A stretch of DNA of 64,000 nucleotides, from positions 788,807,390 through 788,871,389 of the forward strand of contig CM048745.1 of the NCBI GenBank assembly GCA_026315105.1, written 5' to 3'. Source of the DNA: Locusta migratoria. Its lineage: Eukaryota > Arthropoda > Insecta > Orthoptera > Acrididae. The position numbers and the translations under genes are program-made. The notes beneath the pieces were generated by a model that made no database searches, was not told where the DNA came from, and saw nothing but the letters and a program-made list of their open reading frames with translations. Shown in pieces: positions 22,837 through 33,581 of this stretch (its first letter is position 1; each line of letters begins with the position of its first letter).

Positions 22837-24020
22837 GCACAGGCTCAAGATTCTCAGAGCAAAAGAAAACAGAGTGAGTTCTCAATTTCATATGAATAAA
22901 AACTTCGAAATATATGCTCTGAGCAGGAAGTTCATTCTTACTATTGCCTCTCCTTCTTAAGTAAGTTCTCTGCATGTCTTGTCCAGCCTAGAACAGCTGT
23001 TTAATCATGTATTTCTTTAAACTAGCCCAATCAGGCAAATTATTATGTGTACAAATATGGAGTAGGCATCTACGTGTTCAGGAAGAACTGTACTATGTTT
23101 AGATATTAGTATGTTGTGAAGGAGCATATTATTAAGACTGAATGTGCACTTTTTATGAAAATGTTTTCTTCTGATGATACAAAATTTTCATCACGGGATA
23201 AAGTTTTTTGTTATTGAAGTTGGGTTAGCACAATTTGCAAACGAAATTTTAAGAATGCATCACATATTCATCTGTTTCAACGTGGAATGCTGTCGGAGCT
23301 TTCTAACACAAGATACTTGTTAAATATGACACCCAATGGTCTGCTCATAAGCGTTAGGCCATGTGATTTTGTTACAAGCAACATGCCGCTAGGTATTTAA
23401 TTAATCAGTTATTAATTTTCCTGTTGTGACTACTTACTTCTAACATAACAGAAGTTAAGGTTACGATGTCAGAAAACACATCATAAATAGGCCAACCGGT
23501 TTGGATAGAAACAATGCTTCAGTTGGCCTACCTGCTATTGCAGCAATATTTATTTTGTGACAAACTGTGAAGTTCTGGGAAGCACTTTATTTGGAACTAA
23601 TATCATAAGGCCTTACTAATAGACCCTATTTAAAAACACAATATTATTTTGCTATGTAGCTGTTTACAACTGTAAATATACACTTCAAACAAAAGTGTAA
23701 AACACGCAGCTGAAGCCACCTGTGTTTCATTTCTATGTCGGTAATGAAAAGAATTCCTCTTGCGTCACTCTCGTCACTATATAAAATGCTCCGTGTCACA
23801 TTAATGATTTTTCTGAAGTAAGCTACTCGTCAACAAAATAGTTTTATTTGCATTAACTTTTTAAATCTCCATGTATTTCTTAAAGACTATTTATAAAGGA
23901 ACTTTTTTTGCCTTCTAAGTAACAAAAATGCTGTCATCTTTATTATAAACCACAGTAAAATACAACCTTAATAGAAGTTATTCAGCACGAAGTATGCTAG
24001 AGAGCTCACTTCAGAAATCT
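22333..24020. other. Unassigned AT-rich DNA with a TA microsatellite
   Basis: (TA)n at 22784-22832. No domain-bearing ORF or clear TE terminus was seen. Confidence 0.4.
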
Positions 24021-24200
24021 GAGAATGTTCTCCGGTTGTGAGAAACTTCTCTAGTTTTATTCACACGAAATTACAGAATGTTCTCTGTTGTGTGCAACTT
24101 CCCCCACCCTGTTACACACGCTGAGAACGTACTCGGCTGAAGTATATTCTCCGACTCTCTTTATTCATGCGAACCTGAGTATGTTCTCTGGAATCAGAGT
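24021..24200. repeat. Degenerate ~50-55 bp tandem repeat, about 4 units
   Basis: Units start near 24021 (GAGAATGTTCTCCGG), 24076 (GAATGTTCTCTG), 24123 (GAGAACGTACTCGG) and 24177 (GAGTATGTTCTCTGG). Units also share 'TTATTCAYRCGAA' or similar. Each core is partly palindromic (GAGAA-N2-TTCTC). Confidence 0.5.
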
Positions 24201-24708
24201 ATAAAGTAGATACTCCATTTTATTAATATGGCCCATTATCTCTGTTGAAACTACAAATATCTCTGGAAAATGAATTTATTGCTGGATTATTATTCTCATA
24301 GTTTGATAGTACCCGCCAGATGATGTGTATTGCAAAGCCCACAGAATATCTTTTACGAGTCAACTGTAAATGAAGAATCAAGACACAAGATATGTAAGAT
24401 ACACAAGAAATCCAGCAGCACTATTCTTTCATGTCTGTACTGTTGGCTCTGTACCTTAGCCTTGTTAGTGACATCATTTCCAGTTTGGTATCTGGAGTTG
24501 CTACTAAGACCTGTTACCAATCGCAACACCTGCCTATTGTTTGGAAACTGTTCTGAGAGGTGTTGAGATCACAGTAAGGCTGTTAGTTGATTCAGTATTC
24601 TTTGATTGTGGAGATAATTTGTTATTTTAAAAATATTTAGTGAATTTTAGCTTTGGATTTAGTAATTACATGTGTGAGTGCATAATTTCGTGGCTAGTTA
24701 TGCTGACA

Positions 24709-25128
24709 AAATTCTCTCTGGCTTCCAACCACATCACGTAGTTTGATACCCACGAGCTTTTGACAGAAATCTCCTTGGCCACTGTCATGTGGTGACTGTC
24801 TTATTATTGCTGCCGCTCCTCATATACCTGCGCAGCTTCCTGTGATGTCACTTGTGCTCAGTCGCATCGCCATACGTGGTAATGTTTTGGCCGCATGCCT
24901 GCTGCGCCACACTTCAACTGTCTGATGGCCGGGTTCCAAGCTGTGCTCAGCTGCAAGCCACTGTCTTTATTAAGAGATTTTTTCAGATATTTTGATTTTG
25001 ATAGCGCAGGTATAAAAGGGTGGCAGCAACAATGATAAGACAGTCACCACTTGACAACGACCGAGGAGATTTGGCTGAAAGCTCGTGGATATCAAACCAT
25101 TTGACATGCTGGAAGCCCGAGAGAATTT
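24709..25128. repeat. Inverted-repeat element, ~110 bp arms
   Basis: The left arm (about 24709-24815) includes 'gataCCCACGAGCTTTTGAC' and 'ccactgtcatgtggtgactg'. The right arm (about 25022-25128) includes the complements 'cagtcaccacttgac' and 'gctgaaagctcgtggatatc'. The 200 bp centre has no coding potential and includes a TATA-like gtataaaagg at about 25011. It resembles a non-autonomous TIR or foldback element. No target duplication was fixed. Confidence 0.65.
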
Positions 25129-25373
25129 TATTAGTAACTACATGTTATTAAATAAACATTGTGACGAATGTGAGTGGAAAGTGAGTTCAAAAATGTTGTT
25201 ATAGAAAATTTAACCATTTTCCCTAACTCTTTGGGAACTGTTATTTTACATGACCTGGTTGTATCAGGAATATCATCATCATTCACTAAACAGATAAAAT
25301 GTGATGGGCAGCAGTCGGAAACAAGACTAGTGGTTTGTGCCAATAGAAATTGAGCAATAAATTCTAACTTAGG

Positions 25374-25374
<1 letters not shown>

Positions 25375-25410
<36 letters not shown>
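25375..25410. repeat. (GA)n microsatellite
   Basis: Uninterrupted AG dinucleotides. Confidence 0.95.
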
Positions 25411-25413
<3 letters not shown>

Positions 25414-26649
25414 ATCTGTTAAAATTTCTTTTAAGAATCTCTTAACATTTTATTTATACTACACAAGCTAAAGGTGTTTTAGGATTGTAATAACATTTGC
25501 TTCTGAAGACATATTACACAGACTATCAAACTAACACCTTCTGGTACTATCCAGTGGTTTGACGTGTGCAAGAAGAAGCAAGTAAATGACCCTTTCAAAC
25601 TGCTAGAAAACCTCCTATGACTGGTCTATAGGAAGAGAAAGAAGGCTTATGAAAGATTTCAGATTACAGTATATGCCAAATATATAAATAAGTTTGAGTA
25701 GCATAGTAGAGTAGTGAGTAAGTTGGCAGGATGTAAATTTTGCAGCCCAGGTGCAATTAATACTACATCCCATTCCTTTTAAATGTTATATTACTCCTTG
25801 CAATGTTAAATATTAATTAAAAATTGAAATTTACTTTGTCATTACTATTTATAGAGGTAAAACTAATATATTTGTTTTAGTTAAACTTAGTGTGATTACA
25901 GTTAAAAGGCATTTTACACCAAACAGTTTATATAAACACTTCATTCAGCCAAGGGACGAAAATAAATTTTTAGTGATCTTGGCTGAATGAAGTGTTTTAT
26001 ATTAGTGTGATTAATAACTGTACTTAAACAATTTTAATTATTCAGTTAAGTTTCCAATGAAAATAGTACTTCAAAACATTTTAGCAATTAATCATTTGTG
26101 AAAGATACATTAAATTTATAAAAACAATGTTCACATCATTCACATTTTATGAAAGCATTTTTTTTTTTCAGAGGAAGTGTTTTCGAAAAATTCTTCTGTG
26201 CAAAGCATACTTCAGTCAGGATTTTGATGCCTTTTCTATGTCAATTTTGATATGTACCGAATCACTGAGATTAAAATGGGAACTTTGTTAAATGATGCTG
26301 TACAACTGAGTGTGTTTTAATTGTTTCTTCTCTTGAAGATAACTCTGACTACTGTTGTAGGAATTTAGGAAAGCCAAAATGTTTAAGTAAATTTAAATAT
26401 CATAATTACAATGGAAAATTAAAAAGAAAAGTATTAGTGAGATAAAACCCAGCCTGCAAATTCAATTTTATAGTACATTACTCACTATGCTATGCTGACA
26501 TTAATTGACACACCATCCAAGCTTGCTTATACTTCGTTCTACATATTCACTCACACAGTTTGAGCAAAATAGATGTTAAATTTTACTTACGGGAATGACA
26601 ATGTAGTACTTTATGTTGGTAATGAAACGTTTACTTTATGAGAATAATA
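25411..26649. other. Unassigned AT-rich DNA
   Basis: A stretch near 25600-25690 reads weakly like a LINE linker (VYRKRKKAYERFQI) on the plus strand, but it is too short to call. Apart from the hairpin at 25931-26001 nothing else was seen. Confidence 0.35.
25931..26001. repeat. Strong hairpin: 23 bp arms, ~24 nt loop
   Basis: The arm ending CTTCATTCAGCCAAG (25931-25953) is matched by CTTGGCTGAATGAAG and its continuation (25978-26001). Arms match except for one extra T. No associated gene. Confidence 0.8.
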
Positions 26650-28037
26650 CACAACTGGCCATTAAAATTGCTACATGAAGAAATGCAGATGATAAATGGG
26701 TATTCATTGGTCAAATATATTATAATAGAACAGATACGTGATTACATTATCACGTAATTTGGGTGCATAGATCCTGAGAAATCAGTACCCAGAACAACCA
26801 CATCTTGCCGTAACAACGGCCTTAATATGCCTGGGCATTGAGTCAAACAGAGATTGGATGGTGTGTACAGGTACAGATGCCCATGCAGCTTCAACACGAT
26901 ATCACAGTTCATCAAGAGTAGTGACTGGCGTATTGTGATGAGCCAGTTGCTCGGCCACCATTGAGCAAACGTTTTCAATTGGTGAGAGATTGGAGAATGT
27001 GCTGGCCAGGGCAGCAATTGAACATTTTCCATATACAGAAAGGCCCATACAGGACCTGCAACATGTGCTCATGCATTATCTTGCTGAAATGTAGGGTTTC
27101 GCAGGGATTGAATGAAGGGTAGAGCCATGGGTCGTAACACATCTGAAATATAATGGCCACTGTTCAAAGTGCCATTGATGCGAGCAAGAGGTGACTGAGA
27201 TGAGTAACCAATGGCACCCCATACCATCACGCCGGGTGATACGCCAGTATGGCGATGACAGATACATGCTTACAATGTACATTCACCACGATGTCACCAA
27301 ACATGGATGCGATCATCATGATGCTGGATTCACCTGAAAAAAGGACATTTTACCATTTGTGCACTCAGGTTTGTTGTTGCGTACACCTTTGCAGGCGCTC
27401 CTGTCTGTGATGCAGCGTCAAGGGCAACCGCAGTCAAGGTCTCCGAGCTGATAGACCATGCTGCTGCAAGCGTCGTCAAACTGTTCGTGCAGATGGTTGT
27501 TGTCTTGCAAACATCCCCACCTGTTGACTCAAAGATCGAGACGTGGCTGCACAATCTGTTACTACCATGCAGATAAGATGCCGGTCATCTCGACTGCTAG
27601 TGATACAAGGCCGTTGGGATCCAGCATGGCATTCCGTATTGCCCTCCTGAACCCACCGATTTCATATTCTGCTAATAGTCATTTGGATCACGACCAACGC
27701 GAACAGCAATGTCACGATACGATAAACCTCAATCGTGATAGGCTACAATCCGACATTTATCAAAGTCTGAAATGTGATGGTACACATTTCTCCTCCTTAA
27801 ACGAGGCATCACAACGTTTCCCCAGGAAACGCCGGTCGACTGCTGTTTGTGTATGAGAAATCGGTTGGAAACTTTCCTCATGTCAGCACGTTGTAGGTGA
27901 CGCCACCAGCACCAACCTTATGTGAATGCTCTGAAAACCTAATCATTTGCATATCACAGCATCTTCTTCCTATCAATTAAATTTCGCATCTGTAGCACAT
28001 CATCTTCATGGTATAGCAATTTTACTGGCCAGGAGTG
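26650..28037 (-). mobile_element. Tc1-like transposon with matching terminal repeats
   Basis: The left end reads ACTGGCCATTAAAATTGCTA from about 26654. The right end complement, from 28037 inward, reads CACTCCTGGCCAGTAAAATT. The length of ~1.4 kb suits a Tc1 element, with the transposase on the minus strand between short UTRs. TA lies at 26648-26649; the right-hand flank is not an exact TA. I recognise this family as abundant in grasshopper genomes (memory). Confidence 0.8.
26780..27809 (-). pseudogene. Tc1-like transposase pseudogene
   Basis: It starts at ATG 27807-27809 with MPRLRRRNVYHHISDFDKCR and GLSYRDIAVRVGRD, a helix-turn-helix typical of Tc1. The central part shows GVMVWGAIGYSSQSPLARI-like sequence (frame 27076-27282), and the later part shows NPTFQQDNARAHVAGPVWAF-like sequence and LLPWPAHSP with ERLAHHNTPVTT. 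Around 27330-27350 the first catalytic segment (normally SDES) reads SGES and about 20 bases downstream are lost, so the first catalytic Asp is gone. Frameshifts occur elsewhere. It ends near a TGA at about 26782. Confidence 0.8.
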
Positions 28038-28237
28038 AAACTAACATACAAGATCTGTCAACCATAGAGCAGGAACAATTTATTTCAAAGAGTATTCAAT
28101 AACCATAGCCATCATCACCACACTATGCAGCCTCTGCCATAAGTAAAATTTTACCAGAAAAACAAGACACGATGCAACATGAGATACTGATTTAGACGTA
28201 AAGTGAATACTTAAAGTCTCCCCCCCCCCTTCCCTCC

Positions 28238-28292
<55 letters not shown>

Positions 28293-29700
28293 GCAGGAAA
28301 AAATTAGAGACTTTATCATCTTCTGTAGAAACAATAAAAACAATTTTATATTCAATATGTTATAAATACTTAGTTTTTAATGTCACTTCACTGATATACA
28401 GTTTCTTTGTACAAATATAAATATATTTGATAGGCTTCCACGTACATGGCACAGTCGTCCTATGTCACTATCACAACCTAAACAGAGTGTATATTACAAG
28501 CTGCAGGACAGACAATGAAGACTTTCACCGGTGTTTAAGATCGCACAACAGTGCTACAAAGATTAGTTTCAAACAGGTCATCAAGACAGTACCAGCCTGT
28601 GCAAATGTTTGGCAGAACATATTTACAAGTGCCATGTACAGTAAGCATTTTAGGCTTTCAAACATAGTGTGTAACAGAGGAAGGAAAAGCACAAATTACA
28701 GACCTGCGAAACATATAAAATCTATAACAACAAATTTATACATTTTTATACATTTCTATACATTAAGAGTATATTTGTATCAAACATCTATGCTGTTTCT
28801 TGCTAAATATTTCAAAATATTACTGGCACAGAAATGCAAAAACGCATTAAATATAAACATTCGACTTCTGTGTTTCACAACATGTACATTCGAAAGTAGT
28901 AAGACATCCACAGACATTGTACTGCAAACAGCAACACACAACAACAGTCAACTATGAACAGATACCGAAGCTATCCTGACATCTCAGTCTGTCGTTCCAG
29001 TATGTGGTGGAACTAAAGATCATAGATATTAGTGATGCATTAGTATTCCACATAATTTGTTGTTAGAAAAAATATGAGAAAAATGGAACTCTAAGTAATT
29101 CTGTTTTTACTCAACAGAAATGCCATAAAAATTTATGACCTTAGTAATAACTACATATATAACTGAATAATGCAATATCTCACTTCTGTTCTGTATGAGC
29201 TCCTGAAAGACAAAATTTTGTTGTCCTGATCAAGTTTTGTTGTACTGGTACGACATGTAAACTAACAGTTAACTATGCATAATAAAATTACTAACTTAGT
29301 ATTTAAAATGACTGGAAATAGTACATCCAGAGTATTTCATAAAATATTAGGGTCATTCATTGCAGAAATGATTTTCAGTATGCCAGAAATGTTTCAATTG
29401 AATCAACTATACTGTATTAATGTAAATATTGCATTTCTTCTTAAATTACAAGCTACTCGACTCAGCACTGTGTGTAGTGTAGCTTCAGTATTTGTCTTAT
29501 TTAGACTTCCAGGTATAAAGTGACTTATAAATATCTCAAATACGCATCACAAATATATTACATATATAAAAAATACACGGAAGAGCATAGGGCAGTTGCA
29601 ATGCAGGTACAGAGACAAGAACTTGCACAACTACAAGACTCTCATAATGTTTCACCCCAGCACGTATGAGTGAAATTTCAGGAATTTTTATTGTGCTGCA
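28038..29700. other. TE-poor AT-rich DNA, possibly UTR or intron
   Basis: It contains (CA)n at 28241-28290 preceded by a C-rich tract. The plus ORF at 28427-28957 (176 codons) has no domain and many Ile/Asn/Lys/Thr codons as expected from AT-rich non-coding DNA. If the exon candidate at 29701 is real, this could be its 3' UTR. Confidence 0.4.
28241..28290. repeat. (CA)n microsatellite
   Basis: Uninterrupted CA dinucleotides over 50 bp. Confidence 0.95.
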
Positions 29701-29739
29701 CTATAACTGGACATCACCATCTGCAGCTTGGTTCTCCAC
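29701..29739 (-). CDS. Candidate terminal exon of an unknown host gene
   Basis: On the minus strand a good splice acceptor (cttcctttttgtag, AG at 29740-29741) is followed by an exon that in phase 0 reads VENQAADGDVQL and a TAG at 29701-29703. An AATAAA-containing stretch follows shortly. Another phase reads WRTKLQMVMSSYSAAQ then stop. The pyrimidine tract is convincing, but 13 codons are too few to identify a gene and no upstream exon was found. It could be a chance match. Confidence 0.3.
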   Translation of the reverse strand: MENQAADGDVQL

Positions 29740-30282
29740 CTACAAAAAGGAAGACAAAGTTAAAAAAAAATTTACATTACAGAACATGTTGCTAATGTTC
29801 TGAATAATTACTAAGTACAATAATATGGACTTTTCAGGAGAGTATTAACATGTTAGGGGACAACTATTACCAAGATGTGAATTACAAAACTGTGGCTAGA
29901 AAGTGTGAACCCATATACTCTGCAAATCACATTTAAGTGACTGGCAGAGGGTTTCTCGAACCACCCTTATACTATTCATCTACCATTCCATTTTTGAATA
30001 GTGAGCGGGGGTAAGTAGACCACGTTGCAGCGATAAAAACTGTCGCTGTAATGATTCCCATCCCAGATCCGGTATCATTTCTGTAATGCTGTCTCCCATG
30101 TATTGTGACAATACAGAACGGGCTGCTCTTCTTTGGGCTCTTTCAATGGTTTCCGTCAAACCCACTTAAAAAAGGATGTACAAGTGTAGTGTATGCAGTT
30201 TCTTTAGTAGTTCTGTTGCATCTTTCAAGGGTTCTGGCAATAAAACAGTCTCTGGTTTGTCTTTCCTACAACATTATCTACA

Positions 30283-30340
30283 TGTTGTTGTTGTTGTTGT
30301 TGTTTGTGTTTTTGAGGGGCACTCAACATTAAGGTTATCA
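30283..30340 (-). repeat. Short GTT-rich tail insertion in the LINE
   Basis: 'ttgttgttgttgttgtttgtg' followed by 'actcaacattaaggttatcag' parallels the piece inserted in LINE B at 13036-13130, and interrupts the CR1-like frame. Confidence 0.45.
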
Positions 30341-30790
30341 GATCTACATCTTCTTTCCAATTTAAGTCTTATGTAATAGTAATTCCTAGGTATTTAGTGG
30401 AGTTTACGGCCTTCACATTTGATATATTTATCTTGTAAACAATGTTTAACAGATTTGCTTTCCTGCTCATGTGGCCAATTGTACACTTCTCATTATTTAA
30501 GAGACAATTGCCAATTTTTACACCATACAGATATCTTATTTAGATCGCTCTGCAGTTGGCTTTGATCTTCAGTTGACTTTTCTAGACGATAACTGACAGT
30601 GTCATCTGCAAACAACCTAAGACAGCTGCTCAGATTTTCTCCTAAATCATTTATGTAAATAAGGAACAGCATAGGACCAATAATACTACCTTGTGGAATG
30701 CCCGATATCACCTCTGTTTCAGTCGATGCCTTGCCATCTATTACTACAAACTGTGTCTTCTGACAGAAAATCCCCTATCCAATCACAAAT

Positions 30791-30852
30791 CTGGGGCAAT
30801 ATTCCATAACCACGCAATTTGCTGGGGCAATATTCCATAACCACGCAATTTG
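30791..30852. repeat. Perfect 31 bp tandem duplication
   Basis: The unit starting ctggggcaatattccataac (30791-30821) repeats exactly at 30822-30852 and shifts the LINE RT frame. Confidence 0.9.
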
Positions 30853-31989
30853 ATTAAAATCTGTTTGTGAGGAATGGTGTCAGAAGCCTTCTGGAAATCT
30901 AGAAATACAGGATCAATTTGAGATCCAGTGTCAATAGCACCCATCACTTCGTGTGAGTACAGAGCTAGCTGTGTTTCATATGAACGATGTTTTCTAAATC
31001 CGTGTTGACCCTGGGTCAACAGATCATTCTGTCAAAGATAATTTATAATATTTAATACAGGATATGTTCCCAAACCTTGTAGCAAATTGATGTCAATGAA
31101 ATAGGCCTGTAGTTTAGTGGGTTATTCCTACTACCTTTCTTGAATATTGGTGTGACCTATGCAACTTTCCAGTCTTTTGGTTCAGATCCTTCGTAGAGCG
31201 AGCGGTATTATATGGCTGTTAAGTAAGGAGCTATCACAACAGCATAATGAAATAGAGCACTAATGGATATACAGCCCAGACCAGAAGACTTGTTCTTGTT
31301 AAGCGATTTCAGTTGCTTCACTACTCTGAGGATATCTACTACAACGTTACTCTTTCTGGCCTACGTTTGTGTTTTGTAGCTCTGTTTTAGTAGGGCTATC
31401 ATCTACAGGGTCACCATTACTATCATGTAGTGAGGATATTGTTTGTGTTTTGCCTCTAGTATATTTTTACATAAGACCAAAATCTCTTTGGGTTCTCAGT
31501 CAAATATCAAGAAAGAGTTTTGTTGTGGAAAGTACCGTAAGCATCTCACATTGAAGTCCTTGCTAAATTTCAAGCCTCTGTGTAGAATTGCCAATCCTGG
31601 AGATTTTGTGTTTGTTTAAATTTTGCTTTCCTTTTTCATTGTTTGCAACAGTGTCCTGACCTTTTTTTGTGTACCAAGGGGGATCACCAACTTCTTTTAT
31701 TAATTTATTTGGTAAGAAACTGCCAATTTATGTAGATACTACTACTATGAATTGGAGCCACATCTGGTCTACACTTACATTTAGGGTTTGGAATAAGTCT
31801 AAACTGCTTTCAAGAAACAATTTTTATTTAGTGTATTTCTATCTGTTTTTCTGAACAAATATACTTTACGTCTATTTTTGGTAACTTTCGATATTCACAC
31901 TCGCTATGACATCCCTGTGTTCACTAAGACCTGTATCTATTTTGATGCTCGTTATGAGAAGACCAAGACAGAAATAGCAACAACAGTAA

Positions 31990-33450
31990 ATTTGTAACGT
32001 GGAAATGAAAGATACTGATTTTAGAATGTACATAACATAAAACACTTATAATAGATTTTGCTGCTAAGTTACTGGAAAGTTTGCCTAAAATGGAGAAAAT
32101 AGTAGGAGTTAAAACAATTTAGCAGATGACCTTAACTGGCTGAACACAGGAATAAAACGGTTGTGACAGTCACTCTGTAACACACTGAAACCTCCATCTT
32201 AAAACCTAGTCCAGAGTTCAGATAAATGAGACAATTTTAGAAGTTGTCACATCTGTTTCATAATCGCCTAAAATAGAATGGAGATTGACACCAAGACTCA
32301 TTTCTGCCCTCTCAGCATGATATAAAATACACCCAGTTAAAATGTCACATACAGTTATTTGCAAGCCACAGACATCACAGAAAAACCGGGGAGGGGGAGA
32401 GGAACCTCTGGTTGAAGTAAGAAGCCATGTATAAACAGACAGTGCCAGATTTGAAGGTGTGTGATGGCCACTTCATTCTTCCTGGGAGGGTGATAGAATA
32501 ACTGCATCTTATTATTTGTCACTGCCAGTAATTCTCCCTCCTACAACTGCATGGACTGCAGCCTCAACACAGAAATGACATCCTGTGTAGGTATAGGACA
32601 CTGTGTCACATGTTCTCTGCAGGCCTCCATTGCAGACCCATTTAGCTGCTTCTTAGTACCCCATTTCTACCTACTGGCACTGAACAGAATGACACCTGCT
32701 TCCCCTACCATTGGAGGAAGTTCAGTTATGTCATGTATCTGCTGCACAAGTCTATCAGCTAGACACAGATCCTGCAGTGATTGTAGTATGCTAAGGGAAT
32801 CAAAGAAGATGAGAAAACAGTTGCCATGAACATGTCATATCTGCTGCAGTGTCTTCACAATTGCATGAAGCTCTGCTCAAAAAGTGATATATTCTTCAGG
32901 AAAACAAATCATGATGATACTATCTAAGAACAATATGGAACAGCCAAGGGAGTCAACCTGTTTTGAACCATCAATGTAAGCAACTAGAAAACCATGATTC
33001 CTATCTAAAAGGGTAAGAAACACAGACTGAAATATAAAATCTGAGGTTTGATCTTTCTTAAAGTTCATGAGGTCAAAAAGAAATCCAGATTTCTCAACTG
33101 TAGAAGCTAAGCTAGAAATGTACACCAACTTCAACATAAAACAAAAACCAGACACACCTATATTTAAAAGACAATCCTTTGTGCAAATATCATGAAGTCT
33201 CATTGCCAATAATAAAAAAACTTTTTCATTAGCGGCTGAGCAACAGTGTGATATGCAGGTACATATAGCATAGGCAGTATTTGATATGCATGGTGCACCT
33301 TCAAGTAGCTATCTAATTCTGTGAGGTGGTGCTTTGAAACTTCAGCACAAACTCAATATGAAGCTCATTTTGAAAGACTCTGTGTGCAGCTTATTTTGAA
33401 TGCCCCAGTGCCCAAATGAATCCCTTTATGGTGCACCATATTCATCATCA
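31990..33450 (-). pseudogene. I/R1-like LINE, 3' part: RNase H and C-terminal region
   Basis: From 33450 the minus strand reads MVHHKGIHLGTGAF, the end of the RT connection. The RNase H domain follows: GFLVAYIDGSKQVDSLG (first catalytic Asp), AELHAIVKTLQQI (catalytic Glu) and FFDSLSILQSLQDL (second Asp), at about 32750-33020. A Cys-rich tail segment lies near 32330-32470. RNase H is typical of the I/R1 group of LINEs and removes RNA from the hybrid. Stops and shifts are frequent. The upstream RT lies beyond the inserted piggyBac-type element, from 36204. The 3' limit near 31990 is approximate. Confidence 0.75.
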
Positions 33451-33550
33451 TTAAGCCTTAAGTAGTTGCGTTGGATCAAAATGACCCGAGAGAATTTTAT
33501 TTTGTTAAATTTCTTTGTCACATATCACTCTGAAACTTGTGATGCACATG

Positions 33551-33551
<1 letters not shown>

Positions 33552-33581
<30 letters not shown>

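Larger units (their letters stand above)
29925..31985 (-). mobile_element. CR1-like LINE, minus strand, degraded
   Basis: Frames in order from the 5' side: a pre-RT linker (around 31490-31560, ENPKRFWSYVK-like); TQGQHGFRKHRSYETQLALY with VFLDFQKASDTIPHKQILIKL (30783-31019); ISGIPQGSIIGPMLFLIYIND and catalytic LFADDTVSYR (30493-30711); and the C-terminal IERAQRRAARSVLSQ with IPDLGWESLQRQ (29980-30165). The 3' UTR ends near 29925 with 'agtgactggcagagggttt'. It is related to the plus-strand LINE at 18535. A 31 bp tandem duplication (30791-30852) and a short insertion (30283-30340) disrupt it. Confidence 0.8.

Noticed and set aside
24021..24200. Heat-shock element cluster
   Set aside because: GAA-N2-TTC pairs occur but spacing and third modules do not fit, and no gene is adjacent; kept only as a degenerate tandem repeat.
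28427..28957. 176-codon plus-strand ORF
   Set aside because: No domain; composition matches translated AT-rich DNA; no splice or promoter context.
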